A stretch of DNA of 64,000 bases, taken from assembly GCA_936920625.1 (NCBI GenBank), contig CAKZHC010000009.1:1-64000 (forward strand), in the 5' to 3' direction. A model generated the notes under the pieces. It was not told the origin of the DNA. It saw only the letters and a list, made by a program, of their open reading frames with translations, and did not search any database. Shown piece by piece: positions 38,901-48,421 of this stretch; position 1 is the stretch's first letter; each line of letters opens with the position of its first letter. The stretch comes from an uncultured Enterobacteriaceae bacterium. Its GTDB lineage: Bacteria > Pseudomonadota > Gammaproteobacteria > Enterobacterales > Enterobacteriaceae. Position numbers and translations under genes: made by a program.

Positions 38901-40769
38901 TCAAATTTCAATCTGTGTCCCCAGCTGGATCACGCGATTAAGTGGAATTTTAAATTGTTCAGGTGCACGTAGTGCATTACGCTCCATCACAATAAAAAGC
39001 CTGCCTCGCATGCGAAGATACCAGCGACGTTTACCAATGAATAATGTCTCATGAGACATGAAAAACGAGGTCTCAACCATACTACAGTTCAACCCCTCCA
39101 GTTCACAACGGCGGAAAATTTCCTCAACATTTGGCGTTTCACTCCAGCCATAGCTGGCTACTACACGCCAGAAGGTAGAAGACAATTGTTTTATTGTTAC
39201 CCGGCGAACATTATGAACATAAGGAACGTGTTCAGTACGTATAGTGAGTAATACCACTCGCTGATGTAATACTTTGTTATGTTTAAGATTATGTAACATA
39301 GCGAAAGGAATAACGTTCAGTGCCCGAGACAAATACACCGCAGTACCCTCAACCCGCACCGGAGGTGACTTCTCTAACGACACAATCATTGCTTCAAGTG
39401 AGTTACCATGCTCCTGCATACGTCGCAGCAGGCGGAAACGTTCGCTCTTCCAGGTAGTCATAATGATAAACATCACCAGCGCCAGCATAAGCGGCAACCA
39501 GCCTCCAGAGAGAAACTTCACCAGATTGGCAGAAAAAAGCGCAAGATCTATAAAAAGCATCGCAATCAGCATGATTATCACCAGCCAGGGTTTCCAGCCC
39601 CACTCTTTGATAGCAACAACACCACACAAAAAAGTCGTGAGTACCATAGTGCCTGTCACAGCAATACCGTACGCAGCTGCCAGATTACTGGATTGTTTGA
39701 AACCGATAACGACTGACAGAACTGCCAGATAGAGCAGCCAATTTATTACCGGAATATAGATTTGGCCCGACTCCTGAGCCGAGGTGTGAACAATGCGCAT
39801 GGGTGGCAGGTATCCCAGCCGCACTGCCTGACGTGTTAATGAATAAACACCAGATATCACAGCCTGAGAAGCAATCACTGTTGCCAAAGTGGCCAGAATC
39901 AGCAGTGGAACTAACGCCCATGTCGGAGCGAGCATGAAAAAGGGATTTTTAATCACCTCTGGTTTATTTAGTAATAACGCCCCCTGACCAAAATAATTGA
40001 GCACCAGTGCAGGCAGCACCACAATAAACCAGGCGAGACGGATAGGAAATTTGCCAAAATGTCCCATATCAGCATACAGTGCCTCTACGCCGGTTATGGC
40101 CAGAACTACCGCCCCCAAAGTAAAAAATGCGGCGCCTTTATAATGGGTAAAGAAATTAATTGCCCAGCTGGGTTCCAGCGCCTGCAATACCTGGGGATTA
40201 GTCATAATGCTCCGGGCACCCAATATCGCCAGTACGATGAACCACATCAGCATAACCGGGGCGAAAAGATTACCAACAAGAGTCGTACCCTGCTTTTGTA
40301 TTACAAACAGCAGAGTAAGGATAAAAATAGCCAGCGGCAGAATATAAGGGTCCAATGAAGGGGTGACAATCTTCATCCCCTCAATTGCCGAAAGCACCGA
40401 TACTGCGGGTGTAATAACCACATCACCATAAAAAAAACTGCTACCAATAAGCCCCAGTATAATCAGAATGGCTGTTGATTTGGCACGAGTATTACGGCCC
40501 GCAAGCGACATCAGGGTAAGGATACCACCCTCACCATCGTGGTCCGCCCGCATCACATAGCAGATGTATTTCAGAGATACCACCAGCACCAGCAGCCAGA
40601 AAATCAGTGAAAGGGAGCCATACACTGCATCAGGCCCCAGCTCAATACCAAATTCACCAGAGAGGTTCATACGCAACGCATAAAGCGGGCTAGTCCCAAT
40701 ATCACCGTAAACCATACCGATGGCTAACAATGTAAGTCCACCGAGAGAATTTTTATTAACAGAGCTCAT
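38901..40769 (-). CDS. kup: Low-affinity potassium transporter Kup
   Basis: This 622-residue protein, the length of E. coli Kup (TrkD), takes up K+ with protons, mainly under acid or hyperosmotic conditions. About twelve membrane segments occupy residues 1-430, starting with GMVYGDIGTSPLYALR (near 18-33) and including GALYADMGHFGKFPIRLAW-like sequence, here with VEALYADMG. A cytoplasmic C-terminal domain ends LGTQIEI. The frame opens five codons earlier, but AGGAAG lies five bases before the ATG at 40769. In E. coli kup is followed by rbs genes; here the rbs set is gone from this side. Confidence 0.96.
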   Translation of the reverse strand: MSSVNKNSLGGLTLLAIGMVYGDIGTSPLYALRMNLSGEFGIELGPDAVYGSLSLIFWLLVLVVSLKYICYVMRADHDGEGGILTLMSLAGRNTRAKSTAILIILGLIGSSFFYGDVVITPAVSVLSAIEGMKIVTPSLDPYILPLAIFILTLLFVIQKQGTTLVGNLFAPVMLMWFIVLAILGARSIMTNPQVLQALEPSWAINFFTHYKGAAFFTLGAVVLAITGVEALYADMGHFGKFPIRLAWFIVVLPALVLNYFGQGALLLNKPEVIKNPFFMLAPTWALVPLLILATLATVIASQAVISGVYSLTRQAVRLGYLPPMRIVHTSAQESGQIYIPVINWLLYLAVLSVVIGFKQSSNLAAAYGIAVTGTMVLTTFLCGVVAIKEWGWKPWLVIIMLIAMLFIDLALFSANLVKFLSGGWLPLMLALVMFIIMTTWKSERFRLLRRMQEHGNSLEAMIVSLEKSPPVRVEGTAVYLSRALNVIPFAMLHNLKHNKVLHQRVVLLTIRTEHVPYVHNVRRVTIKQLSSTFWRVVASYGWSETPNVEEIFRRCELEGLNCSMVETSFFMSHETLFIGKRRWYLRMRGRLFIVMERNALRAPEQFKIPLNRVIQLGTQIEI

Positions 40770-41493
40770 AAATCTTCCTGGCACCTGCCCGACAGCGTGA
40801 TGCGGGCAACTAACGTTATCAACCAGAACACACTATATCTGAATCACTATAGGCGTACCCGACAATTCAGTTTGATGCGTATTTTGGCACTATTATCTGT
40901 GTCAGATGACCAATTGAGGGCAATCATAGTCACTACTATTTATTGTCGCCAGCAAAACCACCGAATGCATGGTGGAGATGGCTATCTGTAATGTAATCAC
41001 TAAAAGTTCTGTAGGGGCATACCGGCCGGCCATATTCAGAATATCTGACCAATGTAATCCGCAAGCAAAACACAGAAAACGGCTAAACTATCTGAGACAA
41101 ACCCGAAGACGTTATGGCGCATTCGTTAACTGCCCTGAAAGCAACCAGTGTATAGAATACTGATACATTTGTGCAGCATCTCCTGGTTAGCAATCAGAAA
41201 CACATTTGTTATGTCCACTATACAAAAAAGAGACAGACTGATTTTTCTGCGCCTGCCTGACCATGCGTAACCTGAAACAGCCGAGGGTAAGGCCACCGGC
41301 ATAAGGTATCTGCGTTGAAAATCGGGGCTTATCCTGCAAAGAGAGCTGAAACGAAATTGAGATGATAATCACAAAAGATGCATTGGGTATTTTGATATAG
41401 TCTCCAGATAACCGCCCTAATCTGTACACGATTTTATTTTTATACCGTATCCGGCAGAGCCAGTCAGGTGACGTTACCGCCACCATGCCTATA
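40770..41493. other. Intergenic region between kup and the first YopJ gene
   Basis: No gene is recognisable in these 724 bases. Frames at 40797-40991, 40969-41163 (plus) and 41187-41486 (minus) are short, lack ribosome sites and resemble nothing known. In E. coli the kup-mioC interval carries rbs, ravA-viaA and asnA-asnC, so the region may contain worn remnants of those, but none can be read. Confidence 0.4.
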
Positions 41494-42957
41494 TCAGGCT
41501 AACCATTTTCGCTGGCATTCGTCAGCTCTGGTATAATTTTCAATAAGAGAATTATATTCAGCTATTCTTTTTGCATGTACGGAGAAAGATTTTTCTTTAC
41601 CTCCAAATATTGATATTACAGTGTGTTCTTTAAATCTCTCTGAAAGCGTTTGATGTTTTTTATTAACAATATCGTATTCTGCCGAACTATTTAAATCCAT
41701 ATATTTCTCTAAACGTCTTTCACTTTGCGTATGTTTATAGAAGTCTGCCGGAAGGTATTTATCCGTCTCTTTATAAGATATAAAATTTAAATCATCAAAT
41801 GAATCCCATGTCCATGTGCTAGGAATTAACAAACTGCTTTTTTTGATTATTCCTGTGATATTATCTTCATGCATTTTCAATAAATTATCAGATTTAGTGT
41901 GAAGCTTTTTTGCTATTGCCAGACTAAAAATTCCACATTCGGAATAGCTTTTTTGAATGTTCATTTCTGCTAGAGAAAAGTAACAATCGGGTATTCTGGC
42001 ATCTAAGATGGATTTCTCTGCCTTTAATGCAAGTTCTTTGGCCCACCCGCAACGAAATTGTGTAGAATCAAACAATATCAAAGATTTTTTTCCTTCAATA
42101 ACCCTGCCATCAATCGCTACAAAATGGATATTCCCTTTTCCTGTATTAACTATAAATCTGAAATATTCACATCCCTCAGGAACCGATTTTATTAATTCCG
42201 GAAGATCTTGTGGGCTATTAACATATTTAAGATTCAGCCCGGGATGTTTTGTATTTGCCATTGTCACCAAATCAGGCATCAACTCGAGATCTTCATCTGC
42301 ATAAAACGCAGCAGTGTCCCATCTTCCCGAAGTAATATCATTTTCTAAACCTTCGACTAGTTTTTTTAATAATTCAATACGGACCGCAGTATTATATTTT
42401 GCCCCTTCTGACTCATCAGTAATACCTTGACCCGGATGAATTTCTGATTTTGTACCTGCATCACCTGATTTATACCCATCCCAGATTGCATCTTCCACAG
42501 GCGGCGCACTCAACCCGGATGTTAATTTGATATTATTAAACTGTACACAAAGGTCGCGCATCGAATCAGTTCTGCGCATAGCAGCAGAAGGCTCTTCCCA
42601 AGAATCAGTGCTGCATACAGTAGCAGAAGAAAAACCTGCCCATTTGGCACTGTTTTCCAGAAGACTGGTAGATTTAGTGTCCGAAGATGCAGTGTTTTTT
42701 ATCTTTTGTCCGGCATCGTATAACAGCCCGGCATCTGGGTCCATTGCATGAAAGACTGCTTTACCTGCCTCTCTTGCGGACTCCGGCAAGCCTATAGATA
42801 CTCCTGTTACAAACTGTTTTGTATCGGCAGTAATGCCTGCTTCCCGAGCAGCCTCTGCGATTGTCCCTCCTGATGACTGCGCTGGTTTTTTAGTATCTGT
42901 TGCTACTGTTAAGTTCTGTCTTTGGTTAGCAGAACTTTTTACTCCTGAAATGGGCAT
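41494..42957 (-). CDS. YopJ/HopZ-family type III effector (Ser/Thr acetyltransferase)
   Basis: The C-terminal 300 residues of this 487-residue protein align with Yersinia YopJ. The catalytic triad is present as H278 (in NIHFVAIDGR), D297 (in LILFDST; Glu in YopJ) and C341 (in SYSECGIFSLAIAKKL), with the YopJ spacings of 19 and 44 residues. IHEDNI-like MHEDNITGI and YLPADFYKHTQSERRL also match. YopJ proteins are injected into eukaryotic cells and acetylate kinases or other targets after activation by inositol hexakisphosphate. The first 185 residues are unlike YopJ, Ser/Thr/Ala-rich, and probably carry the secretion signal and a target-specific region. There is an excellent AAGGAG site. No secretion machinery or chaperone gene is in the window. 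It replaces the asnA-asnC region next to oriC. Confidence 0.9.
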   Translation of the reverse strand: MPISGVKSSANQRQNLTVATDTKKPAQSSGGTIAEAAREAGITADTKQFVTGVSIGLPESAREAGKAVFHAMDPDAGLLYDAGQKIKNTASSDTKSTSLLENSAKWAGFSSATVCSTDSWEEPSAAMRRTDSMRDLCVQFNNIKLTSGLSAPPVEDAIWDGYKSGDAGTKSEIHPGQGITDESEGAKYNTAVRIELLKKLVEGLENDITSGRWDTAAFYADEDLELMPDLVTMANTKHPGLNLKYVNSPQDLPELIKSVPEGCEYFRFIVNTGKGNIHFVAIDGRVIEGKKSLILFDSTQFRCGWAKELALKAEKSILDARIPDCYFSLAEMNIQKSYSECGIFSLAIAKKLHTKSDNLLKMHEDNITGIIKKSSLLIPSTWTWDSFDDLNFISYKETDKYLPADFYKHTQSERRLEKYMDLNSSAEYDIVNKKHQTLSERFKEHTVISIFGGKEKSFSVHAKRIAEYNSLIENYTRADECQRKWLA

Positions 42958-43905
42958 GATATTTCTCCTTATCTTGAGTACCCGATGCTTACAAACCCGG
43001 CCATATTTACTCTTCAGACCTGCCTGGAAATTTAGTTTCCGGGTTGCTTTCAGGTAAGGATGGTTTGAAAAACACCCTTACTTACCTGCCATAAAACGTG
43101 GAAGTGATACAATAAAATAAATAATCACGTACGAGATTATAAACACGACTAATATTTTAAAGAAATAAAAAAACAGAGTCTGTTTGTTATAAAAACGTTT
43201 ACTTATTAATAATCATTGTACATACGCAGAACCTGCCGTTTGACCGGACGCAAACGTTGTTTATCCGTTAATTTTTTGAAATTATCTTTAAACCGATAAC
43301 CACAACCAGACAAAAAGCCAGTTTTCACCGAAACATAGCTTAAGGGCATATTACCGATCGCTTCCCCCTCGGCATCAACGGAGTTATCTACAGATTACAT
43401 GGAATGGACAGGTGGAGGCTGATGAAAATAGTGAAGCTGTAAGCAGTTATCAGGTTCTCTAGCGCCTGCTGCTGGCAAAATTTGAGGAGATCATCTTGGT
43501 GCAGAATATTCCATTCATCATCCGGTAAATTTATTGAAATTTTCAGCACGCTTTCTGGTGTCAGCGTCAGAGCCTGTATAATCTTAACTTTCTTACACAA
43601 AAAAACGATTGAACTGCTTACTCAAGTTTGGTCTTTATTCATATTCTGCTGCTGAATTAAGGCCCCAGTTGCAGGAAAAATAGCATTTCCAAAGACCACC
43701 CATTAGTTGCAAAATTCATGGGATTACCCCAGATGATTCATGACAGCAGAATAACGTTATCCACAGATAAAATGACGATAATTTTGCAGTGCAATCCACT
43801 ATCATAGCAGGAACCTTCCCAAAACCCTTTTGCAAGAATACTCACAGTTGCCCACAAGTTAATCACCGCTTACAATAACCGGTTTTTAACCTCAGGACAT
43901 TATCT
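42958..43905. other. Upstream region of the YopJ gene and mioC, with a DnaA box
   Basis: These 948 bases hold the promoters of the minus-strand effector gene and of mioC. The part at 43090-43250 is AT-rich. A perfect DnaA box TTATCCACA is at 43757-43765, as expected for the DnaA-controlled mioC promoter, and a near match TTATCTACA at 43383-43391. A 70-codon minus-strand frame (43388-43600) is listed separately. No hrp-box-like motif was found before the effector. Confidence 0.55.
43388..43600 (-). CDS. Small hypothetical protein, uncertain
   Basis: This 70-residue frame reads MCKKVKIIQALTLTPESVLK and continues with ISINLPDDEWNIL, an amphipathic pattern that could be real protein. It has no recognised domain, no clear ribosome site and a stop produced close to a DnaA-box-like sequence. 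It may be a fragment of a lost gene between the effector and mioC. It may also be chance. Confidence 0.2.
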   Translation of the reverse strand: MCKKVKIIQALTLTPESVLKISINLPDDEWNILHQDDLLKFCQQQALENLITAYSFTIFISLHLSIPCNL

Positions 43906-44346
43906 ATGGCAGGTATTACTTTAATTAGTGGCAGCACTTTGGGCAGTGCTGAGTATGTTGCAGAGCACCTCGCAAATAAACTTGATGCCGCTGGTTATCT
44001 GACAACCCTGCAACATGGACCGGAGCTTGACGTTTTACCCGCGTCAGGATTATGGCTGATTATTACATCGACCCATGGCGCAGGCGATCTGCCTGACAAT
44101 CTTCAGCCACTACTTGATGATCTACATTCACAACAACCCGATCTCAGCAACGTACGTTACGGTGCAATCGGTATTGGGAACAGCGAGTATGATCTGTTTT
44201 GTGGCGCGATTGATAAATTAACTGATGCCTTACGTTCCTGTGGCGCACAGCAACTGGGTGAAACATTAAAGATCGATGTGCTGGAACATGATATTCCAGA
44301 AGATCCTGCTGAGGAGTGGCTGACCAGCTGGAAAACCCTGTTATAA
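43906..44346 (+). CDS. mioC: Flavodoxin-like protein MioC
   Basis: This 146-residue FMN-binding protein (147 in E. coli) starts MAGITLISGSTLGSAEYVAEHL, in which the flavin phosphate loop SGSTLGSAE is clear. Further flavodoxin segments are TSTHGAGDLPDN (near 57-68) and GIGNSEYDLFCGA (near 86-98). It was linked to biotin synthase activity in E. coli, though its exact role is not settled. It reads toward oriC, as in E. coli, where transcription from mioC crosses the origin. A perfect DnaA box lies about 140 bases upstream. Confidence 0.96.
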   Translation: MAGITLISGSTLGSAEYVAEHLANKLDAAGYLTTLQHGPELDVLPASGLWLIITSTHGAGDLPDNLQPLLDDLHSQQPDLSNVRYGAIGIGNSEYDLFCGAIDKLTDALRSCGAQQLGETLKIDVLEHDIPEDPAEEWLTSWKTLL

Positions 44347-44444
44347 GCCTTTTCACCCTCTCCTGCCATTGCCATGTATGAAAGGCTCGTAACCAGCAGG
44401 AGCATAAATAAAAAGGGTAGGGGGTTTACGCTATCGTCAGGAAC

Positions 44445-44810
44445 ACTGCGATCGACTTGGAAGAGAGTTCAGCAGCAGATATCTGATCCTTTTTGTGCGG
44501 TTTTTTGTGAATAACTACTGGTTTTACCAGAGGATAACCCGTTATTATCCAGAGAATAAGTATAATAAATTCATGTCCTGTGGATAAGTTGAGATCTAGT
44601 TCCCAGCTTACCCCGATCAAGATCACCGATCATTCACAGCAAAGGATCCTTTACAATTTCATGATATAAAAAAACTTTTCCCAGTTATCCACAAACCTCT
44701 GCGGTACTAATAACAGATCTAATAAGAAGATCTTAAAAAAAAGATCTTATATTCATTATGCAAAAAACAACGATCTTCTCGATCCGCTAAAAATACAGTA
44801 AGATCTCATC
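44445..44810. other. oriC: Chromosomal replication origin oriC
   Basis: Located between mioC and mnmG as in E. coli. Thirteen GATC (Dam/SeqA) sites occur between 44450 and 44805. Perfect DnaA boxes are TGTGGATAA at 44579-44587 and TTATCCACA at 44685-44693; TGTGAATAA at 44506-44514 is one base off. On the mnmG side three AT-rich 13-mer-like units ending in GATC (44707-44719, 44720-44732, 44734-44746) form the DNA unwinding element. The R1-like box at 44685 is next to it, matching E. coli geometry in reverse orientation. Confidence 0.93.
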
Positions 44811-44850
44811 ATCAGATGCGAGTCCTTCCGCTAACCATCAGGTACTCTAA

Positions 44851-46740
44851 ATGTTCTATCCCGATTCCTTTGACGTTATCATTATCGGTGGCGGCCATGC
44901 TGGCACAGAAGCTGCTATGGCGGCTGCCCGAATGGGGCAGCAAACACTGTTGCTGACCCATAATGTAGACACATTGGGGCAGATGTCCTGCAATCCTGCA
45001 ATGGGGGGAATAAGCAAAGGACATCTTATCAAGGAAATAGATGCCTTAGGTGGTGTTATAGCAAAAGCCACTGATCGGGCTGGTATCCAGTTCAGGACAC
45101 TTAATGCGAGCAAAGGTCCAGCAGTTCGTGCTACCCGTGCACAGGTTGATCGTCAGCTATATCGACAGGCAATACGCTCAGCGCTAGAGAATCAACCCTG
45201 CCTGACGATCTTCCAGCAAAGCGCTGAAGATCTGATCCTTGAACAGGATCGTATAGCGGGTGTTGTTACCCAAATGGGACTAAAATTCCGTGGCACCACA
45301 GTTGTACTAACAACAGGCACTTTCCTGAACGGTCAAATCCATATTGGGCTAAACAACTACAAAGGCGGGCGGGCGGGTGATCCCCCATCAATTACCCTTG
45401 CCCAGCGTTTGCGTCAGTTGCCATTCCGGGTAAATCGTCTTAAAACCGGCACACCACCCCGAATCGATGCACGGACCATAGATTTCGATATGCTGGCACC
45501 TCAATATGGTGATGATCCCCTCCCTGTATTTTCATTCACAGGTAGTACCAAAGATCATCCTCAACAGATACACTGCTGGATAACTCACACTAACTCGCAG
45601 ACGCACGATATTATTCGCAATAATCTGCATCGCAGCCCAATGTATTCCGGCAACATCGAGGGCATTGGCCCCCGTTATTGTCCTTCTGTTGAAGACAAAG
45701 TTGTGCGTTTTGCAGATCGTGATTCACACCAGATCTTTTTAGAACCGGAAGGGCTGACAAGCAACGAAATCTATCCAAACGGAATATCAACCAGTCTGCC
45801 ATTTGATGTGCAAATGCAGATTGTGCGCTCAATAAAGGGCATGGAAACAGCAAAAATCGTTCGCCCAGGCTATGCTATTGAATATGATTTTTTTGACCCG
45901 CGTGACCTGAAACCAACGCTTGAATGTAAATTTATCTCAGGATTGTTTTTCGCCGGGCAGATCAATGGCACTACTGGTTATGAAGAAGCAGCAGCACAAG
46001 GATTACTGGCGGGGCTTAATGCAGCACGTTTATCTCTTGGCAAAGATCCCTGGACTCCCCGACGTGATCAGGCCTATCTCGGTGTGTTAGTAGATGATCT
46101 CTGTACTTTAGGGACTAAAGAGCCTTACCGTATGTTTACCTCGCGTGCAGAATACCGTTTGTTGTTACGGGAGGATAATGCAGATTTACGCCTGACAGAC
46201 ATCGGTCGTGAGCTGGGTCTGGTGGATGATACGCTCTGGGCCCGCTACAATCAGAAAAGGGAACAGATTGAGCTGGAACGTCAGCGTTTACGGGATACCT
46301 GGCTGCATCCAAAGTCTGCCAACGTGAACGAGGTAAATGCACTGCTAAATTCACCACTGACTAAGGAAGTTAACGGCGAGGAGCTACTACGTCGTCCGGA
46401 AATGACCTATCAGAAACTGATGCAACTGGGCTGCTTTGAGCCGCCATTGCAGGATAGACAAATTACTGAACAAGTAGAGATTCAGATAAAATATCAGGGA
46501 TATATAACCCGGCAGCAGGAAGAGATCAGCCGCCAGTTGCGTAATGAAAACACACAACTTCCTGTTAATATTGATTATCGTCAGGTAAGCGGCCTTTCGA
46601 ACGAGGTCATCGCAAGGCTTAATGATCATCAACCTGTCTCTTTAGGTCAGGCTTCACGAATTTCAGGGGTTACGCCCGCAGCTATCTCTATTTTGCTCAT
46701 CTGGCTGAAAAAGCAGGCGATACTGAGTAAATCTGCCTGA
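44851..46740 (+). CDS. mnmG: tRNA uridine-5-carboxymethylaminomethyl modification enzyme MnmG (GidA)
   Basis: This 629-residue FAD protein, the length of E. coli MnmG, works with MnmE (also in the window) to modify U34 of tRNAs reading split codon boxes. The FAD-binding GGGHAGTEAA lies near residues 13-22. Family signatures GPKRYCPSIEDK-like IGPRYCPSVEDKVVRF (near 270-285) and GQINGTTGYEEAAAQG (near 370-385) are present, with the conserved Cys residues. The gene begins about 40 bases beyond the last oriC GATC site, so its promoter lies in the origin. rsmG follows 144 bases later. Confidence 0.97.
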   Translation: MFYPDSFDVIIIGGGHAGTEAAMAAARMGQQTLLLTHNVDTLGQMSCNPAMGGISKGHLIKEIDALGGVIAKATDRAGIQFRTLNASKGPAVRATRAQVDRQLYRQAIRSALENQPCLTIFQQSAEDLILEQDRIAGVVTQMGLKFRGTTVVLTTGTFLNGQIHIGLNNYKGGRAGDPPSITLAQRLRQLPFRVNRLKTGTPPRIDARTIDFDMLAPQYGDDPLPVFSFTGSTKDHPQQIHCWITHTNSQTHDIIRNNLHRSPMYSGNIEGIGPRYCPSVEDKVVRFADRDSHQIFLEPEGLTSNEIYPNGISTSLPFDVQMQIVRSIKGMETAKIVRPGYAIEYDFFDPRDLKPTLECKFISGLFFAGQINGTTGYEEAAAQGLLAGLNAARLSLGKDPWTPRRDQAYLGVLVDDLCTLGTKEPYRMFTSRAEYRLLLREDNADLRLTDIGRELGLVDDTLWARYNQKREQIELERQRLRDTWLHPKSANVNEVNALLNSPLTKEVNGEELLRRPEMTYQKLMQLGCFEPPLQDRQITEQVEIQIKYQGYITRQQEEISRQLRNENTQLPVNIDYRQVSGLSNEVIARLNDHQPVSLGQASRISGVTPAAISILLIWLKKQAILSKSA

Positions 46741-46884
46741 ACGAATAACCAGTCTGACGTATGCTGGTAATCGTGGCTGGTTTCGTATATTTTCTGATTT
46801 ATCAGGCATAATGTTACGTTGTTGTGACTGTCAGGCTGGCTACGCCTGGCAGTCCGGACTGACTCCCCTTTCGGATACGTTTTT

Positions 46885-47499
46885 GTGATCGACAAACTTT
46901 CCCATTTCTTAGCTCAGGCTAATATTTCGCTTTCTCAGGCACAGAAACAGCAGCTTATTGATTACGTCGCGCTGCTGCACAAATGGAACCGGGCCTATAA
47001 TCTCACTTCGGTACGTGATCCTCAGCAGATGCTGACACGTCATATTCTTGACAGTCTGGTAGCTGAACCCTGGCTTGAAGGAGATCTTTTTATTGATGTG
47101 GGTACCGGGCCTGGCTTGCCGGGTGTCCCACTGGCCATTATCCGCCCTGATGCCCGCTTTACATTGCTGGACAGTCTGGGCAAACGTATTCGTTTTCTGC
47201 GCCAGGTACAATATGATATTGGGTTGAAAAATATCACTCCGGTTCAGTGCCGCGTCGAAATGTTTACTGGAAGCACCTTTGATGGTGTTATCAGCCGTGC
47301 CTTTGCTTCACTTTCTGATATGTTACGTTTATGCCATCACTTACCCTCCGCACAGGGAGCATTTTACGCGCTGAAAGGGCAATGTAGTGATGAAGAGATG
47401 GCGATGATTCCAACGGGTTACCACATTGAATCGGTGAAGAGACTCACTGTACCCGGGCTTGAAGAAGAACGCCATTTGCTTATCGTTCGTGCGCAATAG
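46885..47499 (+). CDS. rsmG: 16S rRNA (guanine527-N7)-methyltransferase RsmG (GidB)
   Basis: This 204-residue SAM-dependent enzyme (207 in E. coli) methylates G527 of 16S rRNA. The SAM-binding motif FIDVGTGPGLPGVPLAI lies near 69-85, preceded by HKWNRAYNLTSVRDP and HILDSL. GVISRAFASLSDM near 133-145 is also conserved. The start is GTG at 46885. It lies between mnmG and the atp operon, as in E. coli. The stop codon is TAG. Confidence 0.96.
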   Translation: MIDKLSHFLAQANISLSQAQKQQLIDYVALLHKWNRAYNLTSVRDPQQMLTRHILDSLVAEPWLEGDLFIDVGTGPGLPGVPLAIIRPDARFTLLDSLGKRIRFLRQVQYDIGLKNITPVQCRVEMFTGSTFDGVISRAFASLSDMLRLCHHLPSAQGAFYALKGQCSDEEMAMIPTGYHIESVKRLTVPGLEEERHLLIVRAQ

Positions 47500-48005
47500 C
47501 CCTGCCGAATATTTGTGCCTAATAGCCACAATCAGGCCGACAGACATGCTGTACTTCATTTCTATTTCTGGCAGGATTACACCTGTCTGATGAACCTGTT
47601 TTTTGTCAGAAGATTAGTAATCAGCAGAAGTGAATCCCAGTATAAGCTTCGGGCATGTGGTTTATCCTAATTTTATCGATTTAGTAAAATGTTATTTTTT
47701 CGATCAAAAATAGTATTACTATCTGATAAAGCTCCTAAATATCACTTTTACTTCAACAACCACAATTATTTTTGTGATCCTAAGCACGTTATTAACCATA
47801 TGTGAAGAAGTTTTAGCATCAGCAATAATCAACCAGATATACTGTCTGCCCTGTAAAAATAGCGCGACAATGCAAAAATTAAATGATTATTCACCTTTTT
47901 ATTGCTTATGGATTGAAATCGTAGGTGTGCTCCGTATAATTTGCAGGCTTTTAGCTGTTTTACTCAAAAGCGCAGGTATGCTTTATAAAATACGCGAGAT
48001 AACTG
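47500..48005 (+). promoter_or_regulatory. atp operon upstream region with sigma-70 promoter
   Basis: No clear gene is seen in these 506 bases; an 87-codon frame starting at 47774 runs into atpI in another frame and has no ribosome site. TTGAAA (47913-47918) and a perfect TATAAT (47935-47940) with a 16-base spacer make a likely promoter for the ATP synthase operon, about 65 bases before atpI. Confidence 0.65.
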
Positions 48006-48413
48006 ATGAAGCAGGGATCAGACAACGTGATGTCTGAAGTTTTGTATCCAAAAGACTCAGTTCGTACCCTGTTTGGCATTCAGTTAGCAATACTGTTTCT
48101 CGAAACTGTACTTTTTTATGTTAGCAAAGGGCCAGGGTGGGCAGGTTCGGCACTGGCTGGCGGACTGGCAGCGTGGCTGCCTGGTGTATTTTTTATGATT
48201 TTAGCCCGCCGTCAGCAGAGTAAGATGCATGGTAATGGACGTATTGCCTGGATGTTCGCTTTAGGGGAAGTTGTCAGGGTGCTAATGATGGCTCTGCTTC
48301 TGATTATGGCGATGAAAGGATTTAATGCAGTGTTCGTCCCGCTGGGGCTGACATGGCTTTCGGTATTACTTGTGCAAATTGTTGCACCGACTGTAATTGA
48401 CAAAAAAGGATGA
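48006..48413 (+). CDS. atpI: ATP synthase protein I
   Basis: This small inner-membrane protein, 135 residues if started here, has four membrane segments (near 24-40, 45-66, 83-102, 107-127). It matches AtpI in GGLAAWLPGVFFMI, RIAWMFALGEVVRVLMMALLL and VQIVAPTVI. It is thought to help assemble the c-ring. The alternative ATG at 48030 would give 127 residues, closer to the E. coli length; neither start has a strong ribosome site. First gene of atpIBEFHAGDC. Confidence 0.9.
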   Translation: MKQGSDNVMSEVLYPKDSVRTLFGIQLAILFLETVLFYVSKGPGWAGSALAGGLAAWLPGVFFMILARRQQSKMHGNGRIAWMFALGEVVRVLMMALLLIMAMKGFNAVFVPLGLTWLSVLLVQIVAPTVIDKKG

Positions 48414-48421
48414 GAGGTATT

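Noticed and set aside
42958..43200. HrpL-type hrp box before the first YopJ gene
   Set aside because: No GGAACC...CCAC pair with suitable spacing was found on the coding strand, so the mode of effector control is open.
47774..48037. 87-codon frame before atpI
   Set aside because: It overlaps the atp promoter and the atpI start in another frame and has no ribosome site.
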